DNA of 64,000 bases, from positions 620,001 through 684,000 of the forward strand of contig NZ_JABBDY010000001.1 of NCBI RefSeq assembly GCF_012847295.1, in the 5' to 3' direction. Shown piece after piece: positions 8,343 through 16,415 of the stretch. The notes beneath the pieces are model-generated. The model did no database searches, had not been told where the DNA came from, and was given only the letters and a program-made list of their open reading frames with translations. This stretch comes from Microbacterium sp. MF43 (GTDB taxonomy: Bacteria > Actinomycetota > Actinomycetes > Actinomycetales > Microbacteriaceae). The position numbers were made by a program, and so were the translations under genes. Position 1 is the first letter of the stretch. Each line of letters begins with the position of its first letter.

Positions 8343-8898
8343 CTCGGCTGTGCCCGTCCGTCGCGTGCTCGCGACCGACGGCGACCGGCTGCGTCAGCTC
8401 AGGCTGGAGGCGCTGCAGGATCCCGCAGCGGGCATCGCGTTCCTCGAGTCGTATGAGACGGCGGTGGAACGGCCCCGGGAGTTCTGGGACGATCGGGCCG
8501 TCGGCGCGGCCCTCTCCGCGTCAGCGGCTCAATTCGTCGCCGAGCAGGGACAATCGTGGGTCGGCACCGTCACCGTGCTCATCCCCGAGCCCGGTCAGCC
8601 GGACTACTTCGGGCGGCTTCGCGAACCCGGGACCGCGCTGGCGGTGGCCGTGTTCATCTCGCAGGGGCACCGCGGCAGAGGCATCCTGGACCGCCTGATC
8701 GACGCAGGCGCGCAGTGGGCTCGATCTCAGGGCTGCACCCGGCTGCTCCTCGACGTGCACGAAGACAACGCGCGCGCCCGGGCGGCCTACACGCGGCTCG
8801 GATTCGCGCTCACGGGCGGTGCGATCGTGGGGCAGAACGGCCGCGAGGTCGAGATGTCGAAGGATCTCCCTCAACGCCCGAGCAGCGACAGACGCTGA
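8335..8898 (+). CDS. GNAT-family N-acetyltransferase
   Basis: 187 residues. The GNAT core is seen: a beta strand with LAVAVFISQGHRGRGI, where Q-G-H-R-G-R-G is the acetyl-CoA pyrophosphate loop (about residues 113-119). The conserved Asn/Ala segment follows (LLLDVHEDNARARAAYTRLGF), typical of motif B. The acceptor substrate is unknown. GTG 8335 overlaps the end of pncA, so it is translated with it. It could modify a small molecule or a protein N terminus. No neighbour gives a better clue. Confidence 0.85.
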   Translation: MSDSAVPVRRVLATDGDRLRQLRLEALQDPAAGIAFLESYETAVERPREFWDDRAVGAALSASAAQFVAEQGQSWVGTVTVLIPEPGQPDYFGRLREPGTALAVAVFISQGHRGRGILDRLIDAGAQWARSQGCTRLLLDVHEDNARARAAYTRLGFALTGGAIVGQNGREVEMSKDLPQRPSSDRR

Positions 8899-8925
8899 AA
8901 GGCGCCCCCGAGGGGACGCCTTCTC
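8899..8925. terminator. Bidirectional terminator between GNAT gene and tRNA-Lys
   Basis: Stem AAGGCG (8899-8904) with CGCCTT (8917-8922), plus an inner CCCC/GGGG. It is followed by TTCTCG on one strand and CGCCTTTC on the other, so it can serve both converging units. Confidence 0.7.
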
Positions 8926-8928
8926 GCG

Positions 8929-9001
8929 TGGGCCCCGTGGGGCTCGAACCCACGACCCGCGGATTAAAAGTCCGATGCTCTACCGACTGAGCTAGAGGCC
9001 C
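8929..9001 (-). tRNA. tRNA-Lys, anticodon UUU
   Basis: Reverse strand gives GGGCCTC...GGGGCCC as the acceptor stem (one G-T pair), TAGCTCAGTCGGTAGAGC as the D arm, the anticodon loop ACTTTTAAT with UUU, and T arm GGTTCGAGCCC. CCA is not encoded. Confidence 0.96.
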
Positions 9002-9050
9002 GCAGCCTCCAAGCCTACCCAGTGAGAGACATCCGCTCGCCCGCAGCCCG

Positions 9051-10421
9051 TCAGGGACCGTTTCCGTTCCCGTTGCCGCCGCCGTTTCCGTTCCCGCCGC
9101 CGTTGCCGTTGTTGTTGCCGGGGCCGCTGTTGTCGTTGCCGCCGCCGTTGCCGCTCCCGGTGTCGGCGCCGCCGGTGTCTCCGCCGGTGTTCTCCGTCTC
9201 CGCGGGCTCCGTCTGCGATGGGCTCGGCTGGGGGGTGGGCTCGTCGACCACGGTCTGGGACGGCTGCGGTTCGGGAATGACGGCGGCCTGGTCAGAGAGC
9301 CAGACTGCTGTCGTCACAGCGGCCAGGAGCAGGAGCACGCCGACGATGACGCCGACGACGATCCGCCGTCGGCGGGAGTCCGCAGCGGCCGCCGCAGCAG
9401 CGACCGGCGGGGTGGCGGCCGAAGGGGGCAGGGGAGGCGGCGGGCCCGGCAGCACCATCGTCTTGTCCGTCGTGGGGCCTGTCACCGGCGCCGCCGGCGC
9501 GAGGGCGCGCGTCGGCCCGGTGAGGAGGGTGGGGGTCTCCTGCGTCGCTTCGTCGGCCAGCGCGGGGGGCAGGGGCGGACCGCCCAGGGCGAGTCGCTCG
9601 GCCGTGATGGCGACCTCGAGTGCGGTGGGGCGGTCGTCCGGGCGCATCGCCGTCATGCCGCGCAGGAGTCCGCGCCACTCCGGCTCGAGCGATCCGGGAA
9701 CCTCGGGCGGAGAGGAGAGCCGGGCGATGACGGTGCCGATGCCCTCGGCATCCGGGAACGGGCGCTCACCCGTGAGCGCCTCCATCAGCAGGAGTCCCAG
9801 GGCATAGATGTCGGCCGGCGGAGCGGGTGCTTCACCGCGCGCCTGCTCGGGGGCGACGTAGGCGGCGGTGCCGATGATCATTCCGGGCGTCGTGACGCGC
9901 GCCGAGTCGAGGAGGTGAGCGATGCCGAAGTCCGCGAGCTTCGCGCGCCATTCGCGGCCGGGAAGAGGCGACTTCCACAGGAGGACGTTGGACGGCTTGA
10001 TGTCGCGGTGCACGATTCCCGACGAATGCGCGACGTACAGGGCTTCGGCGAGGTCGACGGCGATCGACGCCGCTTGATCGGGGGGCAGCGGTCCCTCGGC
10101 GATGCGCTCGCGCAGTGTGATCCCGTCGACGTACTCCATCACCAGGTAGCTGGTGTCGTCCTCGACGATGTGCGCGTCGAACAACGTCACGAGCCCGTGG
10201 TGGTTCAGCGCGGCGAGCAGCGTCGTCTCGGATCGCGCTCGCTCCACCTCCGTGGGGTCGACGCCGCGCAGCACCTTGACTGCGACGGTCCGGCCCAGCG
10301 CCTCGTCGTCTGCCCGGTAGACGCGCGCCATTCCGCCTTCGCCGATGCGCTCGCGAAGGATGTAGCGATTACCCAGTATCTCGCCGGTGGACAGTTCACC
10401 GGCTTCGCGCAGATCCGCCAT
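9051..10421 (-). CDS. Transmembrane serine/threonine protein kinase
   Basis: 456 residues. Hanks-type kinase domain at about 20-285: glycine loop RIGEGGMARVY (25-35), ATP lysine Lys49 (VAVKVL), catalytic HRDIKPSN (Asp140), DFG at 164-166 and APE-like VAPEQ. A Pro/Ala linker leads to one membrane helix (about 354-376). The external tail is short (about 80 residues), Pro/Thr-rich and then almost only Gly and Asn (GNGGGN repeats). There are no PASTA repeats, unlike PknB, so it probably does not bind muropeptides in that way. Start ATG 10421 has GGGGAGGA 2 bases upstream. A further upstream start would lack a ribosome site. It stands alone between tRNA-Lys and the fasciclin gene. Confidence 0.92.
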   Translation of the reverse strand: MADLREAGELSTGEILGNRYILRERIGEGGMARVYRADDEALGRTVAVKVLRGVDPTEVERARSETTLLAALNHHGLVTLFDAHIVEDDTSYLVMEYVDGITLRERIAEGPLPPDQAASIAVDLAEALYVAHSSGIVHRDIKPSNVLLWKSPLPGREWRAKLADFGIAHLLDSARVTTPGMIIGTAAYVAPEQARGEAPAPPADIYALGLLLMEALTGERPFPDAEGIGTVIARLSSPPEVPGSLEPEWRGLLRGMTAMRPDDRPTALEVAITAERLALGGPPLPPALADEATQETPTLLTGPTRALAPAAPVTGPTTDKTMVLPGPPPPLPPSAATPPVAAAAAAADSRRRRIVVGVIVGVLLLLAAVTTAVWLSDQAAVIPEPQPSQTVVDEPTPQPSPSQTEPAETENTGGDTGGADTGSGNGGGNDNSGPGNNNGNGGGNGNGGGNGNGNGP

Positions 10422-10560
10422 GGTCCTCCCCGCCGGGCTCGGCGTCGACGGGAGGAATCGACCGGTCGGGCCCGAACGAATCACGACGTTACTCCGCGGG
10501 ATATCCCCGCACGACGCCCTTGACGGACCAGGTCCGATCATGCATCGGCGGGCGCGACGA

Positions 10561-10595
10561 AGCCGCCGGTGCCACCTCGCAAGGCACCGGCGGCT
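10561..10595 (-). terminator. Terminator of the fasciclin gene
   Basis: Perfect 13-bp stem AGCCGCCGGTGCC (10561-10573) with GGCACCGGCGGCT (10583-10595) and a 9-base loop, 41 bases past the fasciclin stop. No U-run follows. Confidence 0.7.
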
Positions 10596-10635
10596 CGCCG
10601 CCCCCCTCGGGAGCCGGGTTGAACCCGGCGGCGGG

Positions 10636-11301
10636 TCACTGAGCCGGAGGCATCAGGACCGCGTCGATGAGGTAGACCGTCGCGTTGGCGGTCTGGACGC
10701 CGCCGCAGATGACGTTGGCGTCGTTCACCATGAGCGCGTCGCCCTCGCCGGTCACCTCGACGTCGGCACCCTGGACCGTGGTGTGCGTGCCGCCGATGGC
10801 GTCCGGCGCCACCTGGCCGGGCACGACGTGGTAGGTCAGGATCGACGTCAGAGTCTCGGTGTCGGTCTTGAGCGACTCGATCGTCGCCGGGTCGATGGCG
10901 GCGAAGGCCTCATCCACCGGTGCGAACACCGTGAACTCGTCGCCGTTGAGCGTGTCGACGAGGTTCACGTCGGGGTTGAGCTGTCCGCTGACGGCCGCGA
11001 CGAGCGTGGTCAGGAGCGGGTTGTTCGACGCGGCGGTGGCCACAGGGTCCTGAGACATGCCTTCAACCGAGCCGGCGCCGTCCGGCACCGCTTCGGCGTA
11101 GTCGGCGCAGCCGGGACCGACGAGGTTGGCGGCCGGGTCCATCTCCTCCATGGGCTCCTCCGACTCCTCGACGGCGGGGGTCGACGGCTCGTCGGACGGC
11201 TCGGCGGTCGAGCCGCTCATCGAACAGGCCGAGAGGGCGAATGTGGCGGCGACCGCGAGTGCGAGTCCAGCCGACATCCGCTTCCTGGTGATGCGTGACA
11301 T
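10636..11301 (-). CDS. Fasciclin-domain lipoprotein (MPT70/MPT83-like)
   Basis: 221 residues. Signal peptide with lipobox (FALSAC), a Ser/Glu/Pro linker, then one fasciclin (FAS1) domain: [17 protein letters not shown] at its start, the H1-like [19 protein letters not shown], and a terminal [14 protein letters not shown]1 proteins mediate adhesion or bind ligands at the cell surface. In Mycobacterium tuberculosis the related MPT70 and MPT83 are the main targets of SigK, and here a SigK/RskA pair lies divergently upstream, so the same control is likely. Start ATG 11301 has GAGGAGGAA 4 bases upstream. A 14-bp palindrome GGTCCG-TT-CGGACC sits in its leader (11319-11332). Confidence 0.9.
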   Translation of the reverse strand: MSRITRKRMSAGLALAVAATFALSACSMSGSTAEPSDEPSTPAVEESEEPMEEMDPAANLVGPGCADYAEAVPDGAGSVEGMSQDPVATAASNNPLLTTLVAAVSGQLNPDVNLVDTLNGDEFTVFAPVDEAFAAIDPATIESLKTDTETLTSILTYHVVPGQVAPDAIGGTHTTVQGADVEVTGEGDALMVNDANVICGGVQTANATVYLIDAVLMPPAQ

Positions 11302-11318
11302 GACTTCCTCCTCTGTGA

Positions 11319-11332
11319 GGTCCGTTCGGACC
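11319..11332. promoter_or_regulatory. Palindrome in the fasciclin mRNA leader
   Basis: GGTCCG-TT-CGGACC is a perfect inverted repeat 18-31 bases before the fasciclin start codon. It could be an operator or an RNA hairpin; nothing decides between them. Confidence 0.4.
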
Positions 11333-11387
11333 GTGATCTGCAGGCCCCTGCATGCGGGGTGGTGCCGCAGGAGCGGCTGTACGGGCT

Positions 11388-11429
11388 GTTCGGAGGGTCC
11401 ATGCAAACGGATTGGAATTCGTCCGAATC
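11388..11429. promoter_or_regulatory. Candidate divergent SigK-type promoters
   Basis: From memory, the mycobacterial SigK consensus is close to CCATCC, 16-17 bases, then CCGAAT. On the minus strand CAATCC (11409-11414) is 15 bases from CCGAAC (11388-11393), pointing at the fasciclin gene. On the plus strand CCATGC (11399-11404) is 18 bases from CCGAAT (11423-11428), pointing at the sigma gene. Both are imperfect matches. Confidence 0.4.
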
Positions 11430-11469
11430 GTGCTGCCCTTTCCTGCTCACGCGCCCGATTCCTTCGACC

Positions 11470-11583
11470 GCGCGAGCAGGAATCCGCCGCGCGAGCAGGA
11501 ATCCGCCGCGCGAGCAGGAATCCGCCGCGCGAGCAGGATGCGACCGCGCGCGCAGGATTCGACCGCGCGAGCGCGCGCGACGG
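11470..11583. repeat. 19-bp tandem repeat, about six copies
   Basis: The unit GCGCGAGCAGGAATCCGCC is exact in copies starting at 11470, 11489 and 11508, and diverges in copies at 11527, 11546 and 11565. It fills the middle of the 408-base gap between the fasciclin and sigma genes. The rest of that gap holds the candidate promoters at 11388-11429 and about 125 bases before the sigma start in which I see nothing specific. Confidence 0.85.
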
Positions 11584-11709
11584 GGATGGGGAGGGAGCGG
11601 AGGCCGGGGCCAATCCGATCCGCGGGACGGCGGCGAACAACCCTCGTGCATCGCCTACCACACGGCGGCGCGTGGCGAGGGATCGCGAACTGGGGAAGAG
11701 GTTTAGGGC

Positions 11710-12312
11710 ATGCTGGTGGACATGGTGATCGACGGGATCGACGTGCCGGAGGACGGCGCCCCGACCGTCGACCATGTCGGCGAACTCCTGCAGCGCGTCG
11801 CCCGCGGCGATCAGGGGGCGTTCGCGCGCGTGTACGACCTGCTGTCGCCGCGCGTGTTCGGGCTCATCCTCCGCGTCCTCGTCGACCGGGCGCAGAGCGA
11901 GGAAGTCCTCCAGGAGGTCTTCCTCGAAGTGTGGCAATCCGCTTCGCGCTTCACTCCGAACAGGGGACAGGGAAGATCGTGGGTGCTGACGATCGCGCAT
12001 CGCCGAGCCGTCGACCGGGTCAGGTCGTCGCAGGCGAGCACGGATCGGGACGTGCGTGCGGGCTTCCGGGATCTCGATGTCGCACATGACGGTGTGTCCG
12101 AGCAGGCCGAGTTGCGCATCGAGGGACAGAAGGTGGCGGCCGCGCTGACAGCCTTGCCCGAGGCGCAGCGAGAGGCCCTCACGTTGGCCTATTACGGCGG
12201 TTACAGTCAGAGCGAGATCGCGGCCCTGGTGGGAGCGCCGCTGGGGACGATCAAGACGAGGATGCGGGACGGCCTGTCCCGACTGAGAGCAGAGATGGGG
12301 GTGACGGCGTGA
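11710..12312 (+). CDS. sigK: ECF sigma factor, SigK family
   Basis: 200 residues. Region 2 (about 24-95) contains the core-binding [12 protein letters not shown], then [19 protein letters not shown]. Region 4 (about 140-195) ends in the helix-turn-helix [27 protein letters not shown]. The sequence type and the adjoining RskA-domain anti-sigma gene identify the SigK group. In mycobacteria SigK drives fasciclin genes and is released when RskA is cleaved in response to redox signals. ATG 11710 has GAAGAGG 8 bases upstream. ATG 11722 is a less supported alternative. The stop overlaps the next gene. Confidence 0.88.
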   Translation: MLVDMVIDGIDVPEDGAPTVDHVGELLQRVARGDQGAFARVYDLLSPRVFGLILRVLVDRAQSEEVLQEVFLEVWQSASRFTPNRGQGRSWVLTIAHRRAVDRVRSSQASTDRDVRAGFRDLDVAHDGVSEQAELRIEGQKVAAALTALPEAQREALTLAYYGGYSQSEIAALVGAPLGTIKTRMRDGLSRLRAEMGVTA

Positions 12313-13169
12313 TGGACGAACAGGAGTTCGCTGAGCTGGCGGCTGGCTATGTCCTCGGCTCGCTGTCGCCCGAGGACCGCCTCGTCTTCGACGAAGCCCG
12401 CGCGACGCATCCCGAGTGGGAGCACTGGATCGTCGAGGACGCGGCGATCGCCGCCGCGCTCGCCGAGGCCGTGCCCGACGCGGCGCCTCCGCTGACGGCA
12501 CGTTCGACCCTGCTGGCGCGCATCGGCACGATGCCGCAGGTGCCGGCGCTCGAGATCGAGGACCCCGCAGCCGCAGACCCGCTCGCCGGGCCGGTCGAGG
12601 TGCCGCCGCTGCCCGAGCTCACCGCGGAGGAGGCATCCGTTCTCCCTCCCGCTCCGCCGGCGACCGACCCCGCGCCGACCACGACGACGATCCAGGCGGT
12701 CTCGCGCCGCAACTGGACACGCGGCCTGCTCACGCTGGCGGCCTCGCTCGTCGTGCTCGTGACGCTGGGTTTCGGAGCGGTCACGCTCAACGAGTACGTC
12801 AACCGGCCGCCCGAAGTGGTCGCGCTGGACGAGATCGAGTCCGCCCCCGACGCGGAGTCGGCGACGTTCGACCTCGAGGAGGGCGGAACGGCGACAGCCC
12901 ACTGGTCGGCGTCCATCGGCAAGGCCGTCCTCGTGTCGGACGGGCTGCCCGAGATCGCCGACGACGAGAGCTTCGAGCTGTGGTTCGTGCGCGAGGGCGG
13001 CGAGCCGGTGTCCGCCGGCGTCTTCGAGGCGAGCGGTGGCACGTCGACCGCGATCCTCGATGGGGAGCTTCAGCCGGGCGACACGATCGCCGTCACGATC
13101 GAGCCGCAGGGCGGATCGCCCGATGGCCAGCCGTCGTCGGATCCCATCATCGCGATCCCGACCGCGTGA
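12309..13169 (+). CDS. rskA: Anti-sigma-K factor RskA-like
   Basis: 286 residues. An N-terminal sigma-binding region (about 1-70: [24 protein letters not shown], typical of zinc-free anti-sigma domains) is followed by an acidic, Pro-rich linker. Then come one membrane helix (about 138-160) and an extracytoplasmic RskA domain (about 175-286). It should hold SigK at the membrane until regulated proteolysis. The first codon is GTG 12309 or ATG 12312, overlapping the sigma stop, so both are made together. The linker of about 65 residues between the sigma-binding part and the helix is longer than I expect. Confidence 0.88.
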   Translation: MMDEQEFAELAAGYVLGSLSPEDRLVFDEARATHPEWEHWIVEDAAIAAALAEAVPDAAPPLTARSTLLARIGTMPQVPALEIEDPAAADPLAGPVEVPPLPELTAEEASVLPPAPPATDPAPTTTTIQAVSRRNWTRGLLTLAASLVVLVTLGFGAVTLNEYVNRPPEVVALDEIESAPDAESATFDLEEGGTATAHWSASIGKAVLVSDGLPEIADDESFELWFVREGGEPVSAGVFEASGGTSTAILDGELQPGDTIAVTIEPQGGSPDGQPSSDPIIAIPTA

Positions 13170-13176
13170 GGCACGC

Positions 13177-13566
13177 GTGCAGACGACACAGACGCTCGTC
13201 CATCTCCGGCGCGCTCGAGATCTGATGGACCGGGACTACGCCGAACCGCTCGATGTGCCCACGATGGCCGCCCAGGCCCTCATGTCGCCCGCCCACTTCT
13301 CGCGCGAGTTCAAGGCCGCTTACGGTGAGACGCCGTACGCCTACCTCATGACGCGTCGCATCGAGCGCGCGATGGCGCTGCTTCGCAACGGGGTGTCGGT
13401 GACGGATGCCTGCACCGCCGTCGGCGCGACGTCGCTGGGGTCGTTCAGTTCGACGTTCACCGAGATCGTCGGCGAGACCCCGAGCGCGTACCGGGCTCGT
13501 CCGCACGACGCGGCCGAAGCGATGCCGCTGTGCGTGGCGAAGATCCTGACCCGTCCGCGTCGCTGA
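13177..13566 (+). CDS. AraC-family DNA-binding regulator, HTH domain only
   Basis: 129 residues made almost entirely of the AraC double helix-turn-helix: PTMAAQALMSPAHFSREFKA (first recognition helix) and VSVTDACTAVGATSLGSFSS (second), then the family end FTEIVGETPSAYR. No effector domain is present, so it may act like the small MarA/SoxS type, or sense a signal by abundance only. GTG 13177 starts 8 bases after the rskA stop, so it could be cotranscribed with sigK-rskA. The VOC gene 102 bases downstream is the likely target, an arrangement often seen in actinobacteria. Confidence 0.88.
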   Translation: MQTTQTLVHLRRARDLMDRDYAEPLDVPTMAAQALMSPAHFSREFKAAYGETPYAYLMTRRIERAMALLRNGVSVTDACTAVGATSLGSFSSTFTEIVGETPSAYRARPHDAAEAMPLCVAKILTRPRR

Positions 13567-13668
13567 TCGTGCGCCGTGCGAGCGCCGCGCGGGAACTCCC
13601 GCGGCCCCGCTGCGAGTGAGCAGGATCGGAGAAGCGCGGCCACGGATGCCTTCTCTACCGTGGCTCTC

Positions 13669-14076
13669 ATGACCACCATCTCTCTCTCGTACTGCCCCGT
13701 CACCGTCGACGACGTGGAGGCGGCGATCCCGTTCTACCGTGACGGCCTGGGTCTCGAGGTCGTCAACGACGTCGCCTACGACGGACACCGCTGGGTGAGC
13801 TTCGGCTTCCCCGGGCAGGACGGGCTGGCCCTCGTCCTGTCCGACCCCACTGCCGGCCGTTCGCCGGAGGACGGCGACGCACTCCAGCGTCTCGTCGTGA
13901 AGGGGTCCGGTCCCGGGCCTTACGTCTTCTCCACCACCGACATCGACGCGACGTTCGAGAAGCTCCGCGCGTTCGGTGCCGAGGTGCTGCAGGAGCCCAT
14001 CGAGCAGGCGTGGGGTCCGCGCGACTGCGCGTTCCGCGACCCGTCGGGCAACCACATCCGCATCAACCAGGTGTGA
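13669..14076 (+). CDS. VOC-family (glyoxalase/dioxygenase fold) protein
   Basis: 135 residues. Two beta-alpha-beta-beta-beta modules: the first begins LSYCPVTVDDVEAAIPFYRDGLGLEV, the second contains PYVFSTTDIDATFEKLRAFGAEV and ends DCAFRDPSGNHIRINQV. Members include glyoxalases, extradiol dioxygenases and antibiotic-binding proteins, and the substrate cannot be assigned. The end FRDPSGNHIRI carries the usual acidic and His positions of metal-binding members in altered form. ATG 13669 has TACCGT 7 bases upstream and no ribosome site, which fits a leaderless transcript. It probably forms a pair with the upstream AraC regulator. Confidence 0.85.
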   Translation: MTTISLSYCPVTVDDVEAAIPFYRDGLGLEVVNDVAYDGHRWVSFGFPGQDGLALVLSDPTAGRSPEDGDALQRLVVKGSGPGPYVFSTTDIDATFEKLRAFGAEVLQEPIEQAWGPRDCAFRDPSGNHIRINQV

Positions 14077-14244
14077 CATGTGCCTGCCCTGGGAGGCGCC
14101 GCTGCGTGCGACGAGCGCAGGAGACGCGACGACGGGGGGAGCGGATGCCTCGCGCCCGTCGCCCGCTCGTCACGTCTCCTCCCGTCGCTGCGGCGACCCA
14201 ATCGTCCAGCCGCGGGAGCGCGAGACGCCGGTAGCCTTGCACGG

Positions 14245-14883
14245 GTGAGCGACGAGTCCAGAGGATTCCACAAGCCCGTGCGCCGGCCGGCCGAGCTGTT
14301 CGACCGCCTGTTCGCCGCCGACGACCCGGCGGAGGTCTCTCGCGTCGCCCATTCGACCGCGCACGCCCTGCTCGCACGCGTACGAGCAGACCCCGACGGT
14401 CAGGTGGTGGATCGCCTCGTGGCGTTCACCGACCAGCACGGCATCGACGACATCGCCGAGCTGTGGTCGCGCGCGCCGGCGAAGTCCCTCCCCGGCGCGC
14501 TGTGGCGGCTGTACCTGCTCCAGCTGATGATCCACGACGATCCGCGCACGGCGGCGCTGCTCTACGAACGTGGCCGGGCCGAGCTCGCATCGGCGGACGA
14601 GGTCATCGCGGGAGCTCCGACCCCCGCCGGACCCGACGAGCTCGTGGCGCTCGTCGATCAGATCCTGCGCGGGCTCTTCGAGGGCGACTTCGCCGTCGCG
14701 CTCGACCGCGCCGCCGCGTTCTGCCGCGTCCAGGCATCGGGCGCCACGCACCTCGCCGACGACTACGAGGCCACCGAGCCGCAGCGTGCGTCGACGTTCA
14801 CGACGCGCGCCCTGCGGCTGAGCGACTACGCCGCCGACCTCGCCGCGTGCGCCGCGCTCTGGCGGCGAGACGCGCTGAGCTGA
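14245..14883 (+). CDS. Conserved actinobacterial protein of unknown function
   Basis: 212 residues, predicted all alpha-helical and soluble. I recognise no catalytic motif. The beginning (SRGFHKPVRRPAELFDRLFAADDPAEVSRVAHSTAHALL) and a Trp/Leu-rich middle (LPGALWRLYLLQLMIHDDP) look like a conserved helical bundle found in Microbacteriaceae. Start GTG 14245 has TAGCCT 7 bases upstream, as for other leaderless genes in the window. It stands alone, followed by a repeat array. Homologues may carry misleading polymerase-related names in databases; nothing in the sequence supports such a role. Confidence 0.75.
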   Translation: MSDESRGFHKPVRRPAELFDRLFAADDPAEVSRVAHSTAHALLARVRADPDGQVVDRLVAFTDQHGIDDIAELWSRAPAKSLPGALWRLYLLQLMIHDDPRTAALLYERGRAELASADEVIAGAPTPAGPDELVALVDQILRGLFEGDFAVALDRAAAFCRVQASGATHLADDYEATEPQRASTFTTRALRLSDYAADLAACAALWRRDALS

Positions 14884-14930
14884 AGCTGCGCCCCTCGCAC
14901 GGGCGGGGGAGAAACGATCCGACGCAGCGC

Positions 14931-15107
14931 GTGCCCGACACGATGGTGCCGGGCCGCAGAACGCCCGGTGCGGGTGGCCGCTTCGCGGGAGAGTCGTTCT
15001 GGTGCCCGACACGATGGTGCCGGGCCGCAGAACGCCCGGTGCGGGTGGCCGCTTCGCGGGAGAGTCGTTCTGGTGCCCGACACGATGGTGCCGGGCCGCA
15101 GAACGCC
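14931..15107. repeat. 71-bp tandem repeat, two and a half copies
   Basis: Copies begin at 14931, 15002 and 15073, each with GTGCCCGACACGATGG. The first two are identical over 71 bases; the third stops after 35. Each unit holds an inverted repeat CCGGGC-8-GCCCGG which, with two wobble pairs, gives a 9-bp RNA stem. The array fills most of the 339-base gap before pabC. The remainder holds a pabC promoter hexamer and nothing else I can see. Confidence 0.9.
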
Positions 15108-15222
15108 TCTCGGCGCAAGGCCGCTCGCAGCGGCAGAAGATGGAGCCCGGGGTTACTGCGGCCCGGCCGATCCAGTGTAACCGAGGCGGGGCCCGCGGCA
15201 TTCCCGCGCGTAGGCTCTTGAC

Positions 15223-16110
15223 ATGACTTGGCGTTTCGCTCTCGTGCTCGAGCCCGCGGCATCCGACGACTCCCGCACCGACTTCGCCGACGGGTTCCGC
15301 GAGATCGACCCGTCGGCGCCCGCTCTCAGCGTCGGCGAGCTGAGTACGCAGCGCGGCGACGGCATCTTCGAGTCGATCGGCGTCGTGAACGGGCACGCGC
15401 AGGAGGTCGGTGCCCACCTCGAGCGACTGGCGCACTCGGCGGGACTGTGCGACCTTCCGGCACCGAATCTCGCGCAGTGGCGGCAGGCCGTCGAGGTGGC
15501 GGCGTCGCACTGCCCGTCGGACGGCGAGGGCGTGATCAAGCTCATCCTCAGCCGCGGGGTGGAGCACGGCCCCGCCCCGACGGCATGGGTGACGGCGGCG
15601 CAGGCCGCCGACAACACGGCGGCGCGGGAGCGCGGCGTGCGCCTCGTCACGCTCGACCGCGGGTACTCACTTGACACGCCCGCTCGCGCGCCGTGGCTGC
15701 TCCTCGGGGCGAAGACGCTGTCGTACGCGGTCAACATGGCCGCGATCCGCGAAGCCAAGCGCCGTGGCGCCGACGATGCGATCTTCGTCTCGTCCGACGG
15801 CTTCGTGCTCGAGGCCCCGACCGCGTCGCTCGTCCTCCGCAAGGACGGCCGCTTCATCACGCCCGCCCCGAACGCCGGCATCCTGCACGGCACAACCCAG
15901 CTCAGCCTCTTCGATCACCTCACGGAGCTCGGCCACGAGACGGCGTACGAAACGGTTCCCGTGTCGGCGCTGGCGGGGGCGGATGCCGCGTGGCTGCTGT
16001 CGAGCGTGCGATTGGCCGCCCCGATCACCGCGGTCGACGGCGCCGAGATGCCCGTGGACCGCGAGTCGACGGCATCCTTCAACGACTACCTGTTGAGCCC
16101 CCGCGACTGA
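15223..16110 (+). CDS. pabC: Aminodeoxychorismate lyase-type class IV aminotransferase
   Basis: 295 residues. PLP-dependent class IV fold. The Schiff-base lysine lies in LGAKTLSYAVNMAA, and the PLP-phosphate-binding segment ILHGTTQLSL is present. The RGDGIFESI segment near residue 45 is usual for PabC and branched-chain aminotransferases. PabC makes 4-aminobenzoate for folate; a D-amino-acid or branched-chain aminotransferase role cannot be fully excluded because no pabA/B neighbours are in view. ATG 15223 has TAGGCT 6 bases upstream and no ribosome site, again suggesting a leaderless mRNA. Confidence 0.82.
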   Translation: MTWRFALVLEPAASDDSRTDFADGFREIDPSAPALSVGELSTQRGDGIFESIGVVNGHAQEVGAHLERLAHSAGLCDLPAPNLAQWRQAVEVAASHCPSDGEGVIKLILSRGVEHGPAPTAWVTAAQAADNTAARERGVRLVTLDRGYSLDTPARAPWLLLGAKTLSYAVNMAAIREAKRRGADDAIFVSSDGFVLEAPTASLVLRKDGRFITPAPNAGILHGTTQLSLFDHLTELGHETAYETVPVSALAGADAAWLLSSVRLAAPITAVDGAEMPVDRESTASFNDYLLSPRD

Positions 16111-16123
16111 CCCCGACCCGTGC

Positions 16124-16187
16124 GACTCCCCACCCGCCCGACTCCCCACCCGCCCGATTTCCCACCCGCCCGATTTCCCACCCGCGG
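16124..16187. repeat. 16-bp tandem repeat, four copies
   Basis: Units begin at 16124, 16140, 16156 and 16172. The first two read GACTCCCCACCCGCCC, the last two GATTTCCCACCCGCCC or near. The array lies just after pabC in a 305-base gap before pstB (16111-16415). The rest of the gap carries no gene I can support; a short protein-like stretch on the minus strand is discussed among rejected items. Confidence 0.85.
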
Positions 16188-16415
16188 CGATCGCCCGCGC
16201 CACGCGGCGCAAGTCGCGCCCTGCGGCGTTCGTGTGGACGCGCAGCCCGTCCAGCTCGCCCGGCGTCAGCACCCCTCGTCGCCGAGCCGACCCGAGGGTG
16301 ACGAAGAACTGCTCGACACCTCGGCACCAGAGGATCCGCCGAAGACCCCGAAGAAGCGAGGGGATGCGCGGGTCGAGAGAATGGGCGCCGAGGGCGAGGA
16401 CCCCGGCGTCTGGGC

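Noticed and set aside
14931-15107. Possible CRISPR array
   Set aside because: The repeats are directly adjacent 71-bp units without unique spacers, and no cas genes are present.
16195-16345. Protein-like stretch on the minus strand in the pabC-pstB gap (reads EQFFVTLGSARRRGVLTP and on)
   Set aside because: It looks more protein-like than random but has no clear start, no ribosome site or promoter, and runs into the 16-bp repeat array. It may be a decayed gene fragment; too weak to annotate.
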